Part shown: positions 1 through 10,470 of the stretch, in pieces
Numbering within the stretch: position 1 is the stretch's first letter
How the letters are laid out: each line of letters begins with the position of its first letter
Source: Alphaproteobacteria bacterium
Lineage (GTDB): Bacteria; Pseudomonadota; Alphaproteobacteria; SMXQ01
Length of the DNA: 40,939 nucleotides
Direction: 5' to 3'
Assembly (NCBI GenBank): GCA_030831315.1
Contig: JAURLI010000042.1
Coordinates: forward strand, 1 to 40,939
Made by a program: the position numbers and the translations under genes
Notes under the pieces: model-generated
Told to the model about the DNA's origin: nothing
What the model saw: only the letters and a program-made list of their open reading frames with translations
Database searches by the model: none

Positions 1-2
1 AA

Positions 3-92
3 TGGCGGAGAGGGCGGGATTCGAACCCGCGATACGTTTTACCGTATGCACGCTTTCCAAGCGTGTGCCTTAAACCGCTCGGCCACCTCTCC
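3..92 (-). tRNA. tRNA-Ser (anticodon GGA)
   Basis: Read on the minus strand, this folds as a class II tRNA with acceptor stem GGAGAGG/CCTCTCC, a D-arm containing GCCGAGCGG, and an anticodon stem-loop with GGA between CGCTT and AAGCG. It has the long variable arm typical of serine tRNAs and a T-arm with GGTTCGAATCC. The 3' CCA is encoded (plus positions 3-5 read TGG). It would decode UCC and UCU. No clear promoter was found upstream of it. Confidence 0.96.
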
Positions 93-244
93 GTTTTTCC
101 GGGGCGGGCGCTAACCATAGGCGCGTCCCGCCGTCGTCGTCCCGAACCCTGAAACCGGCGAATTCGCGCAGTCCGCGGCGGGGTTGGGAGCGCGCAAGTT
201 ACCCGATTAGGGTTAACGATTCAATTTCAGTAAATTTCCAATAT

Positions 245-273
245 TTGCAATGACTTAGTCCGTTTCTTACACT
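245..273 (+). promoter_or_regulatory. candidate sigma-70 promoter for the small membrane-protein gene
   Basis: TTGCAA (245-250) and TACACT (268-273) are separated by exactly 17 bp in an AT-rich patch of otherwise GC-rich sequence. The predicted start of transcription, near 280, lies about 57 bases before the ATG at 337. Seen in sequence; activity is inferred. Confidence 0.5.
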
Positions 274-336
274 TTTGGGGAAGCCGGAGAGCCATCATGG
301 ACCCGGTCGGTCACGCAAAAACGGAGGCCCCCCGTC

Positions 337-714
337 ATGCCAGGCCGCATCATTGCCCTGTTCCTGCTGCTTGCCGCGGCCGTCGCCGCGACGGCATAAA
401 TCTTCCGATCCTTCGACCAGGGACGTTACGACGTCTTTTCGGCGGCGGATATCTGGCTGCTCGCCCATCGCGGCAGCATCAATGCCCTCGAAAGGATGAT
501 CGTCGACATCATCGCGCCCTGGGCATGGGAGCCGGTTGTTTTCAAAATCCTGTCCCTGCCCGCGTGGCTTTTGGCCGGCACGCCGGCGCTGCTCGTGCTG
601 TGGCGCGCGGAACCGATGCCCAAACGCCGCTTCACGCCCAAAGGCGATACGCCGAAGCGCCGGCGTCTTGCGGGAATGATGGCGGGAAACGATCGCCGCG
701 GCAGACCGGGCTGA
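337..714 (+). pseudogene. small two-segment membrane protein gene interrupted by an in-frame TAA
   Basis: Reading from the ATG at 337, which has GGAGG at 323-327 nine bases upstream, gives 20 codons that form a hydrophobic segment (RIIALFLLLAAAVAATA). A TAA follows at 397-399. The same frame then continues open for 105 codons to the TGA at 712-714 and encodes a sensible continuation: an IFRSFDQGRYDVFS-like stretch, then APWAWEPVV and a second hydrophobic segment (LSLPAWLLAGTPALLVLW). Replacing the stop gives a 125-residue protein with two membrane segments and a basic tail. I recall similar small hypothetical membrane proteins in other alphaproteobacteria but cannot name a family. An internal ATG at 496 could give a 72-residue remnant, but its AAAGG lies directly against the ATG. 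The gene ends 4 bp from the lepA stop, convergently. It is either a nonsense mutation or a base-call error. Confidence 0.65.
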
Positions 715-718
715 AGGA

Positions 719-2521
719 TCAGTTGTCGCCGGTCTTGAGCGCGGCGATAAAGGCAGATTGCGGGATCTCGACGTTGCCGATGGCCCGCATGCGCTTCTTG
801 CCTTCCTTCTGCTTCTCCAGAAGCTTGCGCTTGCGGGTGGCGTCGCCGCCGTAGCATTTCGCCGTCACGTCCTTGCGCAGCGCGGAAAGCGTTTCGCGGG
901 CGATCACCTTGCCGCCGATGGCGGCCTGGATCGCCACCTTGAAGAGCTGGCGCGGGATCAGGTCCTTGAGCCGCATGCAGAGATGCCGCCCGCGGGCTTC
1001 CGCCTGGGTGCGGTGAACGACCATGCTGAGCGCGTCCACGGGATCGCCGTTCACAAGGATGGACAGCTTCACGAGGTCGCTCTCGTGATAGCCCTCGATC
1101 TGGTAATCGAACGAGGCATAGCCGCGCGAGACGGACTTGAGACGGTCGTAGAAATCGTAGACCACTTCGTTGAGCGGCAGGCGGTAGACCGCCATCGCAC
1201 GGCCCGAAACATAGGTCAGGTCGAGCTGCTCGCCGCGCCGTTCCTGGCAAAGGGCGAGCACCGCGCCGAGATAGCTGTCGGGCACCATGACGGTGGCGCG
1301 AATCCACGGCTCTTCCATTCCGGCGATGCGCACCGGGTCGGGCATGTCGGCGGGGTTATGCAGCTCAATCGTCGAGCCGTCGGTCAGATGCACCTTGTAG
1401 ACGACGCTTGGCGCCGTGGTGATGAGGTCGAGGTCGAACTCGCGCTCGAGCCGCTCCTGGATGATTTCGAGATGCAAAAGGCCGAGGAAGCCGCAGCGGA
1501 AGCCGAAGCCGAGCGCGGCCGAGGTTTCCATCTGATACTCGAAGCTCGCGTCATTCAGCGCCAGCTTGGCGATCGAATCGCGCAGCTTTTCGAAGTCGTC
1601 CGAGTTCACCGGGAACAGGCCGCAGAACACGACGGGCTGGGACGGCTTGAAGCCGGGAAGCGCCGCCGCCGCGGGACGGCGGTCGTCGGTGATGGTGTCG
1701 CCCACCTGGCAGTCGGCAATGGTCTTGATCGAGGCGGCGATGAAGCCGACCGAGCCGGGGGTGAGCTCGTTGACCTTGAGCGGCTTGGGCGTGAACACGC
1801 CGACCTCGTCCACCTCGTAAGCCGCGCCGGTGCCCATCATGCGGATCTTCATGCCCTTGCGCAGCACGCCGTCGCGTATGCGCACCAGGATGACGACGCC
1901 GAGATAGGCGTCGTACCAGCTGTCGACCAGCAGCGCCTTGAGCGCGGCCGCCTCGTCGCCCTTGGGCGGCGGCAGCTTGTGAACGATCGCTTCCAGCACT
2001 TCGTCGACGCCCATGCCGGTCTTGGCCGAAATGGGCAGCGCGTCGGAGGCATCAAGACCGATGACGTCGTTGATTTCCTGCTTCACGCGGTCGGGTTCCG
2101 CCGCGGGCAGGTCGATCTTGTTGAGGACGGGGACGATCTCGTGGTTGGCATCGATGGCGAGATAGACGTTGGCAAGGGTCTGCGCTTCCACCCCCTGGCT
2201 CGCGTCGACGACGAGGATGGAGCCTTCGCAGGCGGCGAGCGAACGCGACACCTCGTAGGTGAAGTCGACATGGCCCGGCGTGTCGATGAGGTTGAGCTCA
2301 TACATCTCGCCGTTGCGCGCGGTATAGGTCAGGCGCGTCGTGTTGGCCTTGATGGTGATGCCGCGTTCACGCTCGATCTCCATCGAATCCAGCACCTGGT
2401 CGCGCCGCTCGCGCGCCGTCAGGCCGCCGCACAGTTCGATCAGGCGGTCAGCCAGGGTCGACTTGCCGTGGTCGATATGGGCAATGATCGAGAAATTGCG
2501 GATATGGGCGAGGTCGGTCAC
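719..2521 (-). CDS. lepA: elongation factor 4 (LepA), ribosome back-translocase GTPase
   Basis: This is a 600-residue translational GTPase that acts on the ribosome and can remodel stalled or mistranslocated complexes. The P-loop AHIDHGKST lies at about residues 14-22. Further GTP-binding signatures follow: RERGITIKA (switch I), DTPGHVDF (G3) and NKIDLP (G4). The C-terminal region carries the LepA-specific [12 protein letters not shown] stretch and ends in the basic segment [11 protein letters not shown]. Length matches the family (about 600). The GTG start at 2521 was chosen because it gives the conserved N-terminus [15 protein letters not shown] and has AGGAAAGG a few bases upstream. A longer in-frame reading to 2698 adds only Arg/Gly-rich sequence. 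It is divergent from the efflux genes and convergent with the broken small gene. Confidence 0.97.
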   Translation of the reverse strand: MTDLAHIRNFSIIAHIDHGKSTLADRLIELCGGLTARERRDQVLDSMEIERERGITIKANTTRLTYTARNGEMYELNLIDTPGHVDFTYEVSRSLAACEGSILVVDASQGVEAQTLANVYLAIDANHEIVPVLNKIDLPAAEPDRVKQEINDVIGLDASDALPISAKTGMGVDEVLEAIVHKLPPPKGDEAAALKALLVDSWYDAYLGVVILVRIRDGVLRKGMKIRMMGTGAAYEVDEVGVFTPKPLKVNELTPGSVGFIAASIKTIADCQVGDTITDDRRPAAAALPGFKPSQPVVFCGLFPVNSDDFEKLRDSIAKLALNDASFEYQMETSAALGFGFRCGFLGLLHLEIIQERLEREFDLDLITTAPSVVYKVHLTDGSTIELHNPADMPDPVRIAGMEEPWIRATVMVPDSYLGAVLALCQERRGEQLDLTYVSGRAMAVYRLPLNEVVYDFYDRLKSVSRGYASFDYQIEGYHESDLVKLSILVNGDPVDALSMVVHRTQAEARGRHLCMRLKDLIPRQLFKVAIQAAIGGKVIARETLSALRKDVTAKCYGGDATRKRKLLEKQKEGKKRMRAIGNVEIPQSAFIAALKTGDN

Positions 2522-2749
2522 CGCTTGCCTTTCCTGTGTCGCCCGGGCACCCCGGGCGCGTGCGGAAGATAAAGGCTCCGCCCCGCCGGCGCAACGCCGG
2601 CAAAAAGACCGAAATCCGGGCGTTCTGAAGCCTCCGCGGGGCCGCCATCGCAGTCCGCGCATGGCTGCCCTGCCCGGGTCCGGCTTAAAAACGGGCACCC
2701 ATGCTGTTAGGATCGCCTCCGCGTTTCAGGCCCGTTACAGGAGTAGCCC

Positions 2750-3841
2750 GTGTCCCGCATCGTGCTTGCCGTCGTCGCCGCCATCGCTGTTGCCGTAGCC
2801 GGGTATTTTGTGTTCCGGCCGGGCGGCGGTCCGGGGCAGCGCGGGCCGGGCAGCTTTGCCATCCCGGTGGAAACGGCCAAGCCACGCGTCGAGACGGTCC
2901 TGCGCACGGTGCCGGCGGTCGGCACCCTGCGCTCGGCCGAAAGCGTCGTCATCCGGCCCGAAGTCGCGGGCCGCGTCGCGGCCATCGCCTTCAAGGAAGG
3001 TGCCGCCGTGAAAAAAGGCGACGTGCTGGTGACGCTGGACGACGACATCGCCCGTTCGCAGATGAACGAGGCGCGGGCCAGCCTCAACCTCAGCAAGGCC
3101 AATTTCGAGCGCGCCGCCAAGCTGTTCAAGCAGAAGGTCGGCAGCGCCCAGGCGCGCGACCAGGCGCTGGCCAATATGCGCGTCGACGAGGCCCGCGTGG
3201 CCGTCGCCCGCGCCCAGTTCGAAAAGACCGTCATCCGCGCCCCCTTCGACGGCATCATCGGCCTGAAGAAGGTGAGCCCCGGCGATTACCTGACCGTCGG
3301 CGCCGAGATCGTCAATCTCGAGCACATCGACACATTGAAGGTCGATTTCGCGGTGCCCGAACTGGCGCTGCCGGAAATCGCCGTCGGCCAGGCCGTGACC
3401 GTCACCGCCGATGCCCTGCCCGGGCGCAGCTTCGAAGGAAAGGTCTATGCCATCGATCCGCTGATCGAGGCCAAGGGCCGGTCCATCGCCGTGCGCGCCC
3501 ATATCGATAACGCCAAGCGTGACCTACGCCCCGGCCTGTTCGTGCGCATCGCGCTGGTTACCGCGCGCATCGAGGGCGCCCTGCTGGTCCCCGAAGAAGC
3601 AATCGTGCCGGTCGGCCGCGACCGCTTCGTCTTCCGCGTCCGGGACGGCAAGGCATCAATGACGAAGGTCGAGACCGGCCTGCGCCGCAAGGGCGAGGTC
3701 CAGATCGTCAGCGGCATCGGCGCGGACGATGCGGTGGTAACCGCCGGCCAGATCAAGCTGCGCGACGGCGTGCCGGTGATGGCTGTGCCGCCCGGTGGCG
3801 CGCCCGGAAAGCCCCCCGCCGCAAATGCCAAGGGCAAGTAG
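2750..3841 (+). CDS. RND efflux periplasmic adaptor (membrane fusion protein, HlyD/AcrA type)
   Basis: This 363-residue protein links an inner-membrane RND pump to an outer-membrane channel. An uncleaved or signal-like hydrophobic N-terminus spans about residues 5-23. It is followed by a biotinyl-lipoyl-like half-motif (VIRPEVAGRVAAI), an alpha-hairpin region rich in Ala/Glu/Arg, and the second lipoyl half around FEKTVIRAPFDGIIGLKKV. Beta-barrel and membrane-proximal domains come next, and the C-terminus is Pro/Gly-rich. The GTG start at 2750 has AGGAG at 2739-2743. The stop lies 6 bp before the permease start, so the two are probably one operon. No outer-membrane factor or regulator gene lies nearby. 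The substrate cannot be inferred. Confidence 0.93.
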   Translation: MSRIVLAVVAAIAVAVAGYFVFRPGGGPGQRGPGSFAIPVETAKPRVETVLRTVPAVGTLRSAESVVIRPEVAGRVAAIAFKEGAAVKKGDVLVTLDDDIARSQMNEARASLNLSKANFERAAKLFKQKVGSAQARDQALANMRVDEARVAVARAQFEKTVIRAPFDGIIGLKKVSPGDYLTVGAEIVNLEHIDTLKVDFAVPELALPEIAVGQAVTVTADALPGRSFEGKVYAIDPLIEAKGRSIAVRAHIDNAKRDLRPGLFVRIALVTARIEGALLVPEEAIVPVGRDRFVFRVRDGKASMTKVETGLRRKGEVQIVSGIGADDAVVTAGQIKLRDGVPVMAVPPGGAPGKPPAANAKGK

Positions 3842-3847
3842 GCGGCC

Positions 3848-6800
3848 ATGAAGCTGCCCGATCTCTGCATCCGCCGGCCGGTTTTCGCCATCGTCGTCAA
3901 CCTGCTGATCCTGCTGGTCGGCGCCATCGCCTATGACCGCCTCAGCGTGCGCGAATACCCGAAAATCGACGAACCGGTGGTGACGGTGGAAACCACCTAC
4001 CGGGGCGCCAGCGCCGAAATCATCGAGACGCGGGTGACCCAGCCGCTGGAAGATTCGCTTTCGGGCATCGAGGGCATCAACTTCATGACGTCGATCTCGC
4101 GGCCCGAGAAAAGCCAGATTACCGTCACCTTCCGCCTGACCCGCGACATCGAATTCGCCGCCAACGACGTGCGCGACCGCGTCGCGCGCGTACGCGCGGC
4201 CCTGCCCGACGACATCAATGAGCCCGTCGTATCAAAGGTCGAAGCCGACGCACAGCCGCTGGTCTACCTTGCCTTTTCGTCGAGCCGTCATTCGGCTATG
4301 GAAGTGACCGACTTCGCCGACCGCGTCGTGCGCGACCGGCTGCAGAATGTCGGTGGCGTCGCCAGCGTGCGCATTTTCGGCGAGCGGCGCTATTCCATGC
4401 GCGTGTGGCTGGACCCGGCGCGCATGGCTGCCTACGGCATCGCGCCCGCAGACATCGAAAAAGCGCTGACGGCCCAGAACGTCGAAATTCCCGCCGGGCG
4501 GATCGAAAGCAGCACACGCGAATTCACGGTCGTCAACGAAAGCGACCTGCGCGGAGCAGACGAGTTCGCGGATATCGTGCTGCGCGACACCGGCGGCTTT
4601 CTCGTGCGCCTGAAGGATGTCGCAAGAATCGAGCTCGGCCCCGCCGACACCCGCGTGCGCGCCCGCTTCAAGGGCCAAAGCGCGGTGGCGATGGGCGTCA
4701 TCAAGCAATCGACAGCCAACCCGCTCGACGTTTCCAAGGGGGTACGCGAGGCGCTGCCGGAAATCACCCGCGTGCTGCCGCCGGGCATGTCGGTTGAGGT
4801 GGCCTACGATTCTTCCATCTTCATCGAACGGTCCATCAGCAACGTTTACAAGACCCTGGCCGAGGCAGTGGCCCTGGTCGTCGCCGTGATCTTCTTCTTC
4901 CTGCGCACCGGGCGGGCGACGCTCATCCCGCTGGTGACGATCCCCATATCCCTGATCGGCGCCTTCGCGCTGATGGCGGCACTGGGCTTCACCATCAACA
5001 CGCTGACCCTGCTCGCGCTTGTGCTGGCGATCGGGCTGGTGGTGGACGATGCCATCGTCATGCTGGAAAACATCTACCGGCATATCGAGGACGGCATGGA
5101 ACCGGTCGCCGCCGCCTTCAAGGGCGCGCGCGAAATCGCCTTCGCCGTGCTGGCGATGACGATCACCCTTGCCGCGGTATTCGTGCCGATGGCAACGACC
5201 GAAGGCCGCACCGGCAAGCTGTTCACGGAGTTTGCCCTGACGCTGGCGGGCGCCGTGATCGTATCGGGCTTCGTTGCCCTGACGCTGTCGCCGATGATGT
5301 GTTCGAGGCTCCTGCGCAAGAGCACCCGCCATGGTCCCGCCTACAGCGCCATAGAGGCGCGCCTCGTTCGCATGACGGAGGGCTACCGCCGCTGGTTGGA
5401 GCGCGCCCTTCGCATTCGCCCGCGCGTCGTCGCCGGAATGCTTGCCATTGCCGCGCTGGGTGGCGGCCTCCTGTTCGTGCTGCGCTCGGAACTGTCGCCG
5501 CTGGAGGATCGCGGGTATGTCGTCGCCATCCAGATCGCTCCGGAAGGCTCGTCGCTGGATTTCACCGATCGCTACGCCCGCCAGATCGAGGGGATCATCG
5601 GTTCCGTCCCCGAGGTCACCCGCTATTTCATGGTGGTGGGGTTCCCGGTGTCCAACCAGGCGATATCCTTTTCCCTGCTGAAACCCTGGAACGAGCGCGA
5701 CCGCAAGGCGCGCGATATCGTGGCCAGTATCGGGCCGCTCATGTTCGGGGTGACGGGCTCGCTTGCCTTTCCGGTCAACCCGCCGTCGCTGGGCCAGAGC
5801 CCGGTATCGAAGCCGCTGGAATTTGTCGTCCAGACCACCGGCACCTATGCCGAGTTGCAGAACATGGTGAACAAGGTCATCACCCGCGCGCAGGCGTTTC
5901 CGGGGCTCGCGAATTTCGATTCGGACCTCAAGCTCAACAAGCCGGAACTGCGCGTTACGGTCAACCGCGACAAGGCGGCCGCCGCCGGGATCGAGGTCGC
6001 CGTTATCGGCCGGGCGCTCGAAACCATGATCGGCGGCAAGCAGGTGACGCGTTTCAAGCGCGCGGGCAAGCAGTATGACGTCATCGTGCAGGTGGATGAT
6101 CCGGCCCGCAGCGCGCCCGACGACATTCGCCGCATTTATCTCCCGCTGAAAGACGGCCAGATGGTGCCGCTTGCCAATTTCGTCGATGTCTTAGAAACCG
6201 TCGCCCCGCGCGAGCTCAACCATTTCAACAAGCTGCGCGCGGCCACCATCACCGCCACCCTGCAGCCGGGCTATACGCTGGGCGACGGCCTGGCCGCGCT
6301 GACCGAGGCCGCCCGCGAAGTGCTGCCCGCGAACGCCCAGATCGACTATGCCGGCCAGTCGCGAGAATTCCGCGAATCGAGCACAAGCCTCCTAGTCAGC
6401 TTCGTGCTCGCCATTGCCTTCATCTACCTGGTGCTGGCCGCCCAGTTCGAGAGCTTTTCCGATCCGCTGATCATCCTGCTCACGGTGCCGCTTTCCATCG
6501 CGGGCGCGCTGGCGACGCTCTACGTCACCGGATCGACGATCAACGTCTACAGCCAGATCGGCCTGATCACGCTGATCGGCCTGATATCGAAACACGGCAT
6601 CCTGATCGTGGAGTTTGCCAACCAGCTACGCGATCGCGGCATGAGCGCGGCAGAGGCCGTGCGCGAGGCTTCCGTCCTGCGGCTGCGTCCGATCCTGATG
6701 ACGACGGGCGCAACCGTGCTGGGCGCATTGCCGCTTGCCATCGCCTCTGGCGCAGGCGCCGAAGCGCGCCAGACCATAGGCTGGACCATCGTCGGCGGCA

Positions 6801-6907
6801 TGAGTTTCGGCACCCTGTTCACCCTGTTCGTGGTGCCTGTCGCCTACAGCTACGCCGCCCAGTGGATCGCCCGCAAGAAGCTGGTCGAAGCTCCGCCCGA
6901 GGCATAG
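3848..6907 (+). CDS. RND-family multidrug efflux permease (AcrB/MexB/MexF-like)
   Basis: This is a 1019-residue proton-driven inner-membrane pump of normal length for the hydrophobe/amphiphile efflux class. The first membrane helix (about residues 11-30) is followed by a large periplasmic porter domain, which begins REYPKIDEPVV and includes TRVTQPLEDSLSGIEGI. A cluster of helices then carries the proton-relay motif GLVVDDAIVMLEN near residues 396-408, with the expected adjacent Asp pair. The second half repeats this layout (QFESFSDPLIILLTVPLS, LITLIGLISKHGILIVEFAN). It is translationally close to the adaptor gene upstream. The short C-terminal tail is hydrophilic. Specificity (drugs, solvents, fatty acids) is not visible in the sequence. 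Confidence 0.95.
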   Translation: MKLPDLCIRRPVFAIVVNLLILLVGAIAYDRLSVREYPKIDEPVVTVETTYRGASAEIIETRVTQPLEDSLSGIEGINFMTSISRPEKSQITVTFRLTRDIEFAANDVRDRVARVRAALPDDINEPVVSKVEADAQPLVYLAFSSSRHSAMEVTDFADRVVRDRLQNVGGVASVRIFGERRYSMRVWLDPARMAAYGIAPADIEKALTAQNVEIPAGRIESSTREFTVVNESDLRGADEFADIVLRDTGGFLVRLKDVARIELGPADTRVRARFKGQSAVAMGVIKQSTANPLDVSKGVREALPEITRVLPPGMSVEVAYDSSIFIERSISNVYKTLAEAVALVVAVIFFFLRTGRATLIPLVTIPISLIGAFALMAALGFTINTLTLLALVLAIGLVVDDAIVMLENIYRHIEDGMEPVAAAFKGAREIAFAVLAMTITLAAVFVPMATTEGRTGKLFTEFALTLAGAVIVSGFVALTLSPMMCSRLLRKSTRHGPAYSAIEARLVRMTEGYRRWLERALRIRPRVVAGMLAIAALGGGLLFVLRSELSPLEDRGYVVAIQIAPEGSSLDFTDRYARQIEGIIGSVPEVTRYFMVVGFPVSNQAISFSLLKPWNERDRKARDIVASIGPLMFGVTGSLAFPVNPPSLGQSPVSKPLEFVVQTTGTYAELQNMVNKVITRAQAFPGLANFDSDLKLNKPELRVTVNRDKAAAAGIEVAVIGRALETMIGGKQVTRFKRAGKQYDVIVQVDDPARSAPDDIRRIYLPLKDGQMVPLANFVDVLETVAPRELNHFNKLRAATITATLQPGYTLGDGLAALTEAAREVLPANAQIDYAGQSREFRESSTSLLVSFVLAIAFIYLVLAAQFESFSDPLIILLTVPLSIAGALATLYVTGSTINVYSQIGLITLIGLISKHGILIVEFANQLRDRGMSAAEAVREASVLRLRPILMTTGATVLGALPLAIASGAGAEARQTIGWTIVGGMSFGTLFTLFVVPVAYSYAAQWIARKKLVEAPPEA

Positions 6908-6959
6908 ACGCCCGCCCGGCCAGGCTCATCCGGCCCGATACGTCAGATTCGGGGAAATA

Positions 6960-9362
6960 TCAGCCGCGCAAGGTAGCGCCGCAGGCCTTTTCGGCGGCGG
7001 CAACGATCTTCTTCGCCACCGCCTCGATCTCGGCTTCGGTCAACGTCGCCTTGGTCGGCTGCAACGTCACCGATACGGCGAGGGAGACCTTGCCATCGGG
7101 CACGCCCTTGCCGGCATAGACGTCGAATACGGAAACCTCGCTGATCAGCGCGCGATCGGCGCCCTTCACAGCGCGGATCAGCGCTTCCGCCGAAACCTCG
7201 GCGCCGACGATAAAGGCGAAGTCGCGTTCCACCGCCTGCAGGTCGGCAAGATTGAGCGCACCGCGCGCCTTGCCAGATTTGCCCTTGGCCTCGGGGATGG
7301 CGTCGAGGAAAACCTCGAAGCCGACAACAGGCCCCGCCACATCCATGTCGACGAGCGCGCCCGGGTGGATTTCACCGAAGGCCGCCAGCACCGTCTTGGG
7401 GCCGAGGCGGAGCGTGCCGGATCGGCCCGGATGATAATGGCCGGGAGCCTCGGCAAAGGTCTGAAGCGACGCGACCGGCGCGCCGCATTCGGCAAGCGCC
7501 GCAAGCGCATCGCCCTTGGCATCGAAAGCATCGACCGGGCGCGGGCGCTCGGACCAGTGGCGCGGGCCGGTGTTGCCGGCGCGAATGCCGCCCGCCACAA
7601 GGGACTGGCCCGCGGGCGTCGCATCGGCGAAGGCAGGACCGACTTCGAACAGGCCGACATCGGCAAGGCCACGCGCGGCGTTGCGCGCCGCCGCCTGAAT
7701 GAGGGCTGGCAGAAGCGACGGCCGCATGTCGGTCAGTTCAGACGAAATGGGATTGGCGAGACGCAGCGACGTATCGCCGCCGCCGAACAGTTTGGCCTCG
7801 CGCTCGCCGATGAAGGAAAAACTCACCGCTTCGGAAAGGCCGCGTGCGGCAAGAGCACGCCGGGCGAGGCCACGGCGGCGCTGGCGGGCGGTCGCGACAG
7901 GCTTGGCGAGCGATCCGCTGCGCACGAGGGAGACCGAGGGAATGGCGCCGAAACCTTCGACGCGTAGCGCTTCCTCGACCAGGTCTTCGGGGATGGAAAC
8001 GTCGCCGCGCCAGCTCGGCACGCGCACATTGAGGCTGCCTGTGCCGGGTTTCGCCTCGAAACCGAGCGCGGTCAGGATCTCGACGACACGCCTTTCCGGC
8101 ATGTCGACGCCGCCGCGCCGCGCAACCAGCGCGGAGGGAAACTGGATGACCGTGTTGCGCGCGGGCGCTTCACCGGCGACGACAATATCCAAGGCCTCGC
8201 CCCCGCAGAGATCGAGGATGAGCCTCGTCGCCGCCTCGATGCCGGGCAGCGTGGACGCGGGATCGATGCCGCGCTCGAAACGGTAGCGCGCATCCGACTC
8301 GATGCCGAGCCTGCGCCCCGTTGCGGCGATGGCGAGCGGCTCGAACCATGCGGCTTCAAGCAGGACGTTGGTGGTCGCGGCCGTGCAGCCCGACGATTCA
8401 CCGCCCATGATGCCGCCCAAGGATAGAACGCCATCCCTGTCGGCGATGACCACGGCGCCCTCGCCCAGGTCATAGTCGCGGCCATCGAGCGCCGTCAGCT
8501 TTTCGCCCGCGCGGGAGAAACGCACGACCAGGTTGCCCGCAACCGCGTCGAGATCGAACACATGCAGCGGCCGGTTGCGGTCCATCAGCAGGTAATTGGT
8601 GATGTCGACCAGCACCGAGATCGGACGCAGGCCCACGGCCTTCAGCTTGCGCTTCAGCCAGTCGGGGCTTTCGCCGTTCCTGACGCCGCGAATGACACGC
8701 CCGACGAAATGCGGGCAGGCAACATTGTCCGCCGGGAAGTCGAGGGAAATGGATATCTCGGGCTTGAACGCGCCCTTCACCTGCGCGGGCATTTCGGGCT
8801 TGAGGGTACCAAGCCCGCGCGCGGCCAGATCGCGGGCGATGCCGCGCACGCCGAGGCAGTCGCCCCGGTTCGCGGTCACCGCGATGTCGATGACGGGATC
8901 ATTGAGGCCGAGTGCCGCAGCCGCGGCACTGCCCGGCGCGGGCTTGCCGGACAGTTCGATGATGCCGTCGTGGTCTTCGCCGATCTGAAGTTCGCGGGAC
9001 GAGCACATCATGCCCATGGATTCAACGCCACGGATCTTGGCCTTCGACAACATCAAGTCGAGACCCGGGACGTAGGTGCCGGGCGCGGCAAAAACGCCGA
9101 CAAGGCCGGCGCGCGCATTGGGTGCGCCGCAGACGACCTGCACGACATCCTTGCCGGTATCGACCTTGCAGACGCGCAGGCGGTCGGCGTCAGGGTGCGG
9201 CACCGCTTCCTTGATCTCGGCGACGGTGAAGGCGGCAAGTGCCTGGGCGGGATCGAAGACGCTTTCGACCTCAAGCCCGAGGGACGTCAGCGCATCGGAC
9301 ACGGCCGAAGCGTCGGCGGTGGTATCGAGGTGATCCTTGAGCCAGGAAAGAGAGAACTTCAT
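6960..9362 (-). CDS. pheT: phenylalanyl-tRNA synthetase beta subunit
   Basis: This 800-residue subunit of the alpha2-beta2 enzyme charges tRNA-Phe and edits mischarged Tyr. It starts [14 protein letters not shown]. An EMAP/OB-type tRNA-binding domain follows at roughly 40-150, with [10 protein letters not shown]. The B3/B4 editing region contains FVGRVIRGV and [18 protein letters not shown]. Next are the B5 domain, the catalytic-like core, and a C-terminal FDX-ACB anticodon-binding domain of about 94 residues ([12 protein letters not shown] to the end). The ATG overlaps the pheS stop in an ATGA (9359-9362), which implies translational coupling. A longer in-frame reading up to 9542 runs through pheS codons and is rejected. 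Confidence 0.97.
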   Translation of the reverse strand: MKFSLSWLKDHLDTTADASAVSDALTSLGLEVESVFDPAQALAAFTVAEIKEAVPHPDADRLRVCKVDTGKDVVQVVCGAPNARAGLVGVFAAPGTYVPGLDLMLSKAKIRGVESMGMMCSSRELQIGEDHDGIIELSGKPAPGSAAAAALGLNDPVIDIAVTANRGDCLGVRGIARDLAARGLGTLKPEMPAQVKGAFKPEISISLDFPADNVACPHFVGRVIRGVRNGESPDWLKRKLKAVGLRPISVLVDITNYLLMDRNRPLHVFDLDAVAGNLVVRFSRAGEKLTALDGRDYDLGEGAVVIADRDGVLSLGGIMGGESSGCTAATTNVLLEAAWFEPLAIAATGRRLGIESDARYRFERGIDPASTLPGIEAATRLILDLCGGEALDIVVAGEAPARNTVIQFPSALVARRGGVDMPERRVVEILTALGFEAKPGTGSLNVRVPSWRGDVSIPEDLVEEALRVEGFGAIPSVSLVRSGSLAKPVATARQRRRGLARRALAARGLSEAVSFSFIGEREAKLFGGGDTSLRLANPISSELTDMRPSLLPALIQAAARNAARGLADVGLFEVGPAFADATPAGQSLVAGGIRAGNTGPRHWSERPRPVDAFDAKGDALAALAECGAPVASLQTFAEAPGHYHPGRSGTLRLGPKTVLAAFGEIHPGALVDMDVAGPVVGFEVFLDAIPEAKGKSGKARGALNLADLQAVERDFAFIVGAEVSAEALIRAVKGADRALISEVSVFDVYAGKGVPDGKVSLAVSVTLQPTKATLTEAEIEAVAKKIVAAAEKACGATLRG

Positions 9363-10435
9363 CGGGCCAGCCCCTGGGCAAGCGAGGGCTGGTCGAGACA
9401 GGCGAAGCCGTAGTGGCGCAGCCAGCGCAGGTCGGAATCGAAGAAGGTGCGCAGGTCGGGAATGCCGTATTTCAGCATCGCCACGCGCTCCACCCCCATG
9501 CCGAAGGCAAAGCCCTGCCACTCGTTGGCATCGAGCCCGCAATTGGCGAGCACATTGGGGTGCACCATCCCGGCGCCGAGGATTTCAAGCCAGCCTTCGC
9601 CGGCGCCGATCTTCAACTCGCCGCCCGCGCGCGAACAGCCGATATCAACCTCGCAGGACGGTTCGGTGAAGGGGAAGTAGCTCGGCCGGAAACGCAGCGG
9701 CAGGTCGTCCACTTCGAAGAAGGTGCGGCAGAGGTCTTCGAGGCAGCCCTTGAGGTGGCCCATATGGGTCGCCTTGTCGATCACCAGTCCTTCGATCTGG
9801 TGGAACATTGGCGTGTGGGTCATGTCCGAATCGCATCGATACGTGCGCCCCGGCGCGATGATGCGGTGCGGCGCCGGCGTCGCCATCATGGTGCGGATCT
9901 GCACCGGCGAGGTGTGGGTGCGCAGCAGCATCGGGCGGCCATCGGCTGCGGGCGGCAGGTAGAAGGTATCGTGCATCTGGCGCGCCGGATGGGATTCGGG
10001 AATGTTCAGCGCGTTGAAATTGTGAAAGTCGTCCTCGATATCGGGGCCTTCGGCGACGGTGAAGCCCATGTCGCCGAAGATCGCCATCAGCTCGTCCATG
10101 ACCTGGGAGATCGGATGGATGGTGCCGGCCGCCTGGGGCCGCGCGGGCAGGGTGACGTCGATACGTTCGGCCGCGAGGCGCGTATCGAGGGCGGCGCGGG
10201 AAAGGGCGGCCTTGCGGGCCTCGATCGCGGTGGCGACGGCGTCTTTCGCCGCGTTCAGCGCCTGGCCGGCGGCGCGGCGCTCATCAGGGCCGAGCCCGGA
10301 AAGACCCTTCATCGCCTCGGTCAGGGAGCCCTTGCGGCCGAGTGCCCCGACGCGCACCTGCTCGAGCGCATCGAGATCGGCTGCGGCGGCAACGGCCTTG
10401 AGGATTTCGGCCTTCAGGGTATCGGCATCGGCCAT
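9359..10435 (-). CDS. pheS: phenylalanyl-tRNA synthetase alpha subunit
   Basis: This 358-residue catalytic subunit has an N-terminal coiled-coil (about 1-90) that contacts tRNA-Phe. The class II synthetase core follows, with motif 2 as [17 protein letters not shown] and motif 3 as [17 protein letters not shown]. Length fits the bacterial alpha subunit. I chose the ATG at 10435 ([11 protein letters not shown]). The in-frame ATG ten codons further upstream would add [10 protein letters not shown], which is not typical of the family. The start lies only about 45 bases after the terminator-like hairpin downstream of rplT. There is therefore little room for a separate promoter, and expression probably depends on readthrough of that hairpin. 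Confidence 0.96.
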   Translation of the reverse strand: MADADTLKAEILKAVAAAADLDALEQVRVGALGRKGSLTEAMKGLSGLGPDERRAAGQALNAAKDAVATAIEARKAALSRAALDTRLAAERIDVTLPARPQAAGTIHPISQVMDELMAIFGDMGFTVAEGPDIEDDFHNFNALNIPESHPARQMHDTFYLPPAADGRPMLLRTHTSPVQIRTMMATPAPHRIIAPGRTYRCDSDMTHTPMFHQIEGLVIDKATHMGHLKGCLEDLCRTFFEVDDLPLRFRPSYFPFTEPSCEVDIGCSRAGGELKIGAGEGWLEILGAGMVHPNVLANCGLDANEWQGFAFGMGVERVAMLKYGIPDLRTFFDSDLRWLRHYGFACLDQPSLAQGLAR

Positions 10436-10470
10436 GATGGCTCTGTCGTTCTTGGACGGTTGCACGTTTA

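Noticed and set aside
758-2572. Long plus-strand open frame opposite lepA (604 codons)
   Set aside because: It is the aligned antisense frame of lepA; composition is His/Asp/Arg-heavy with no domain, and lepA is certain.
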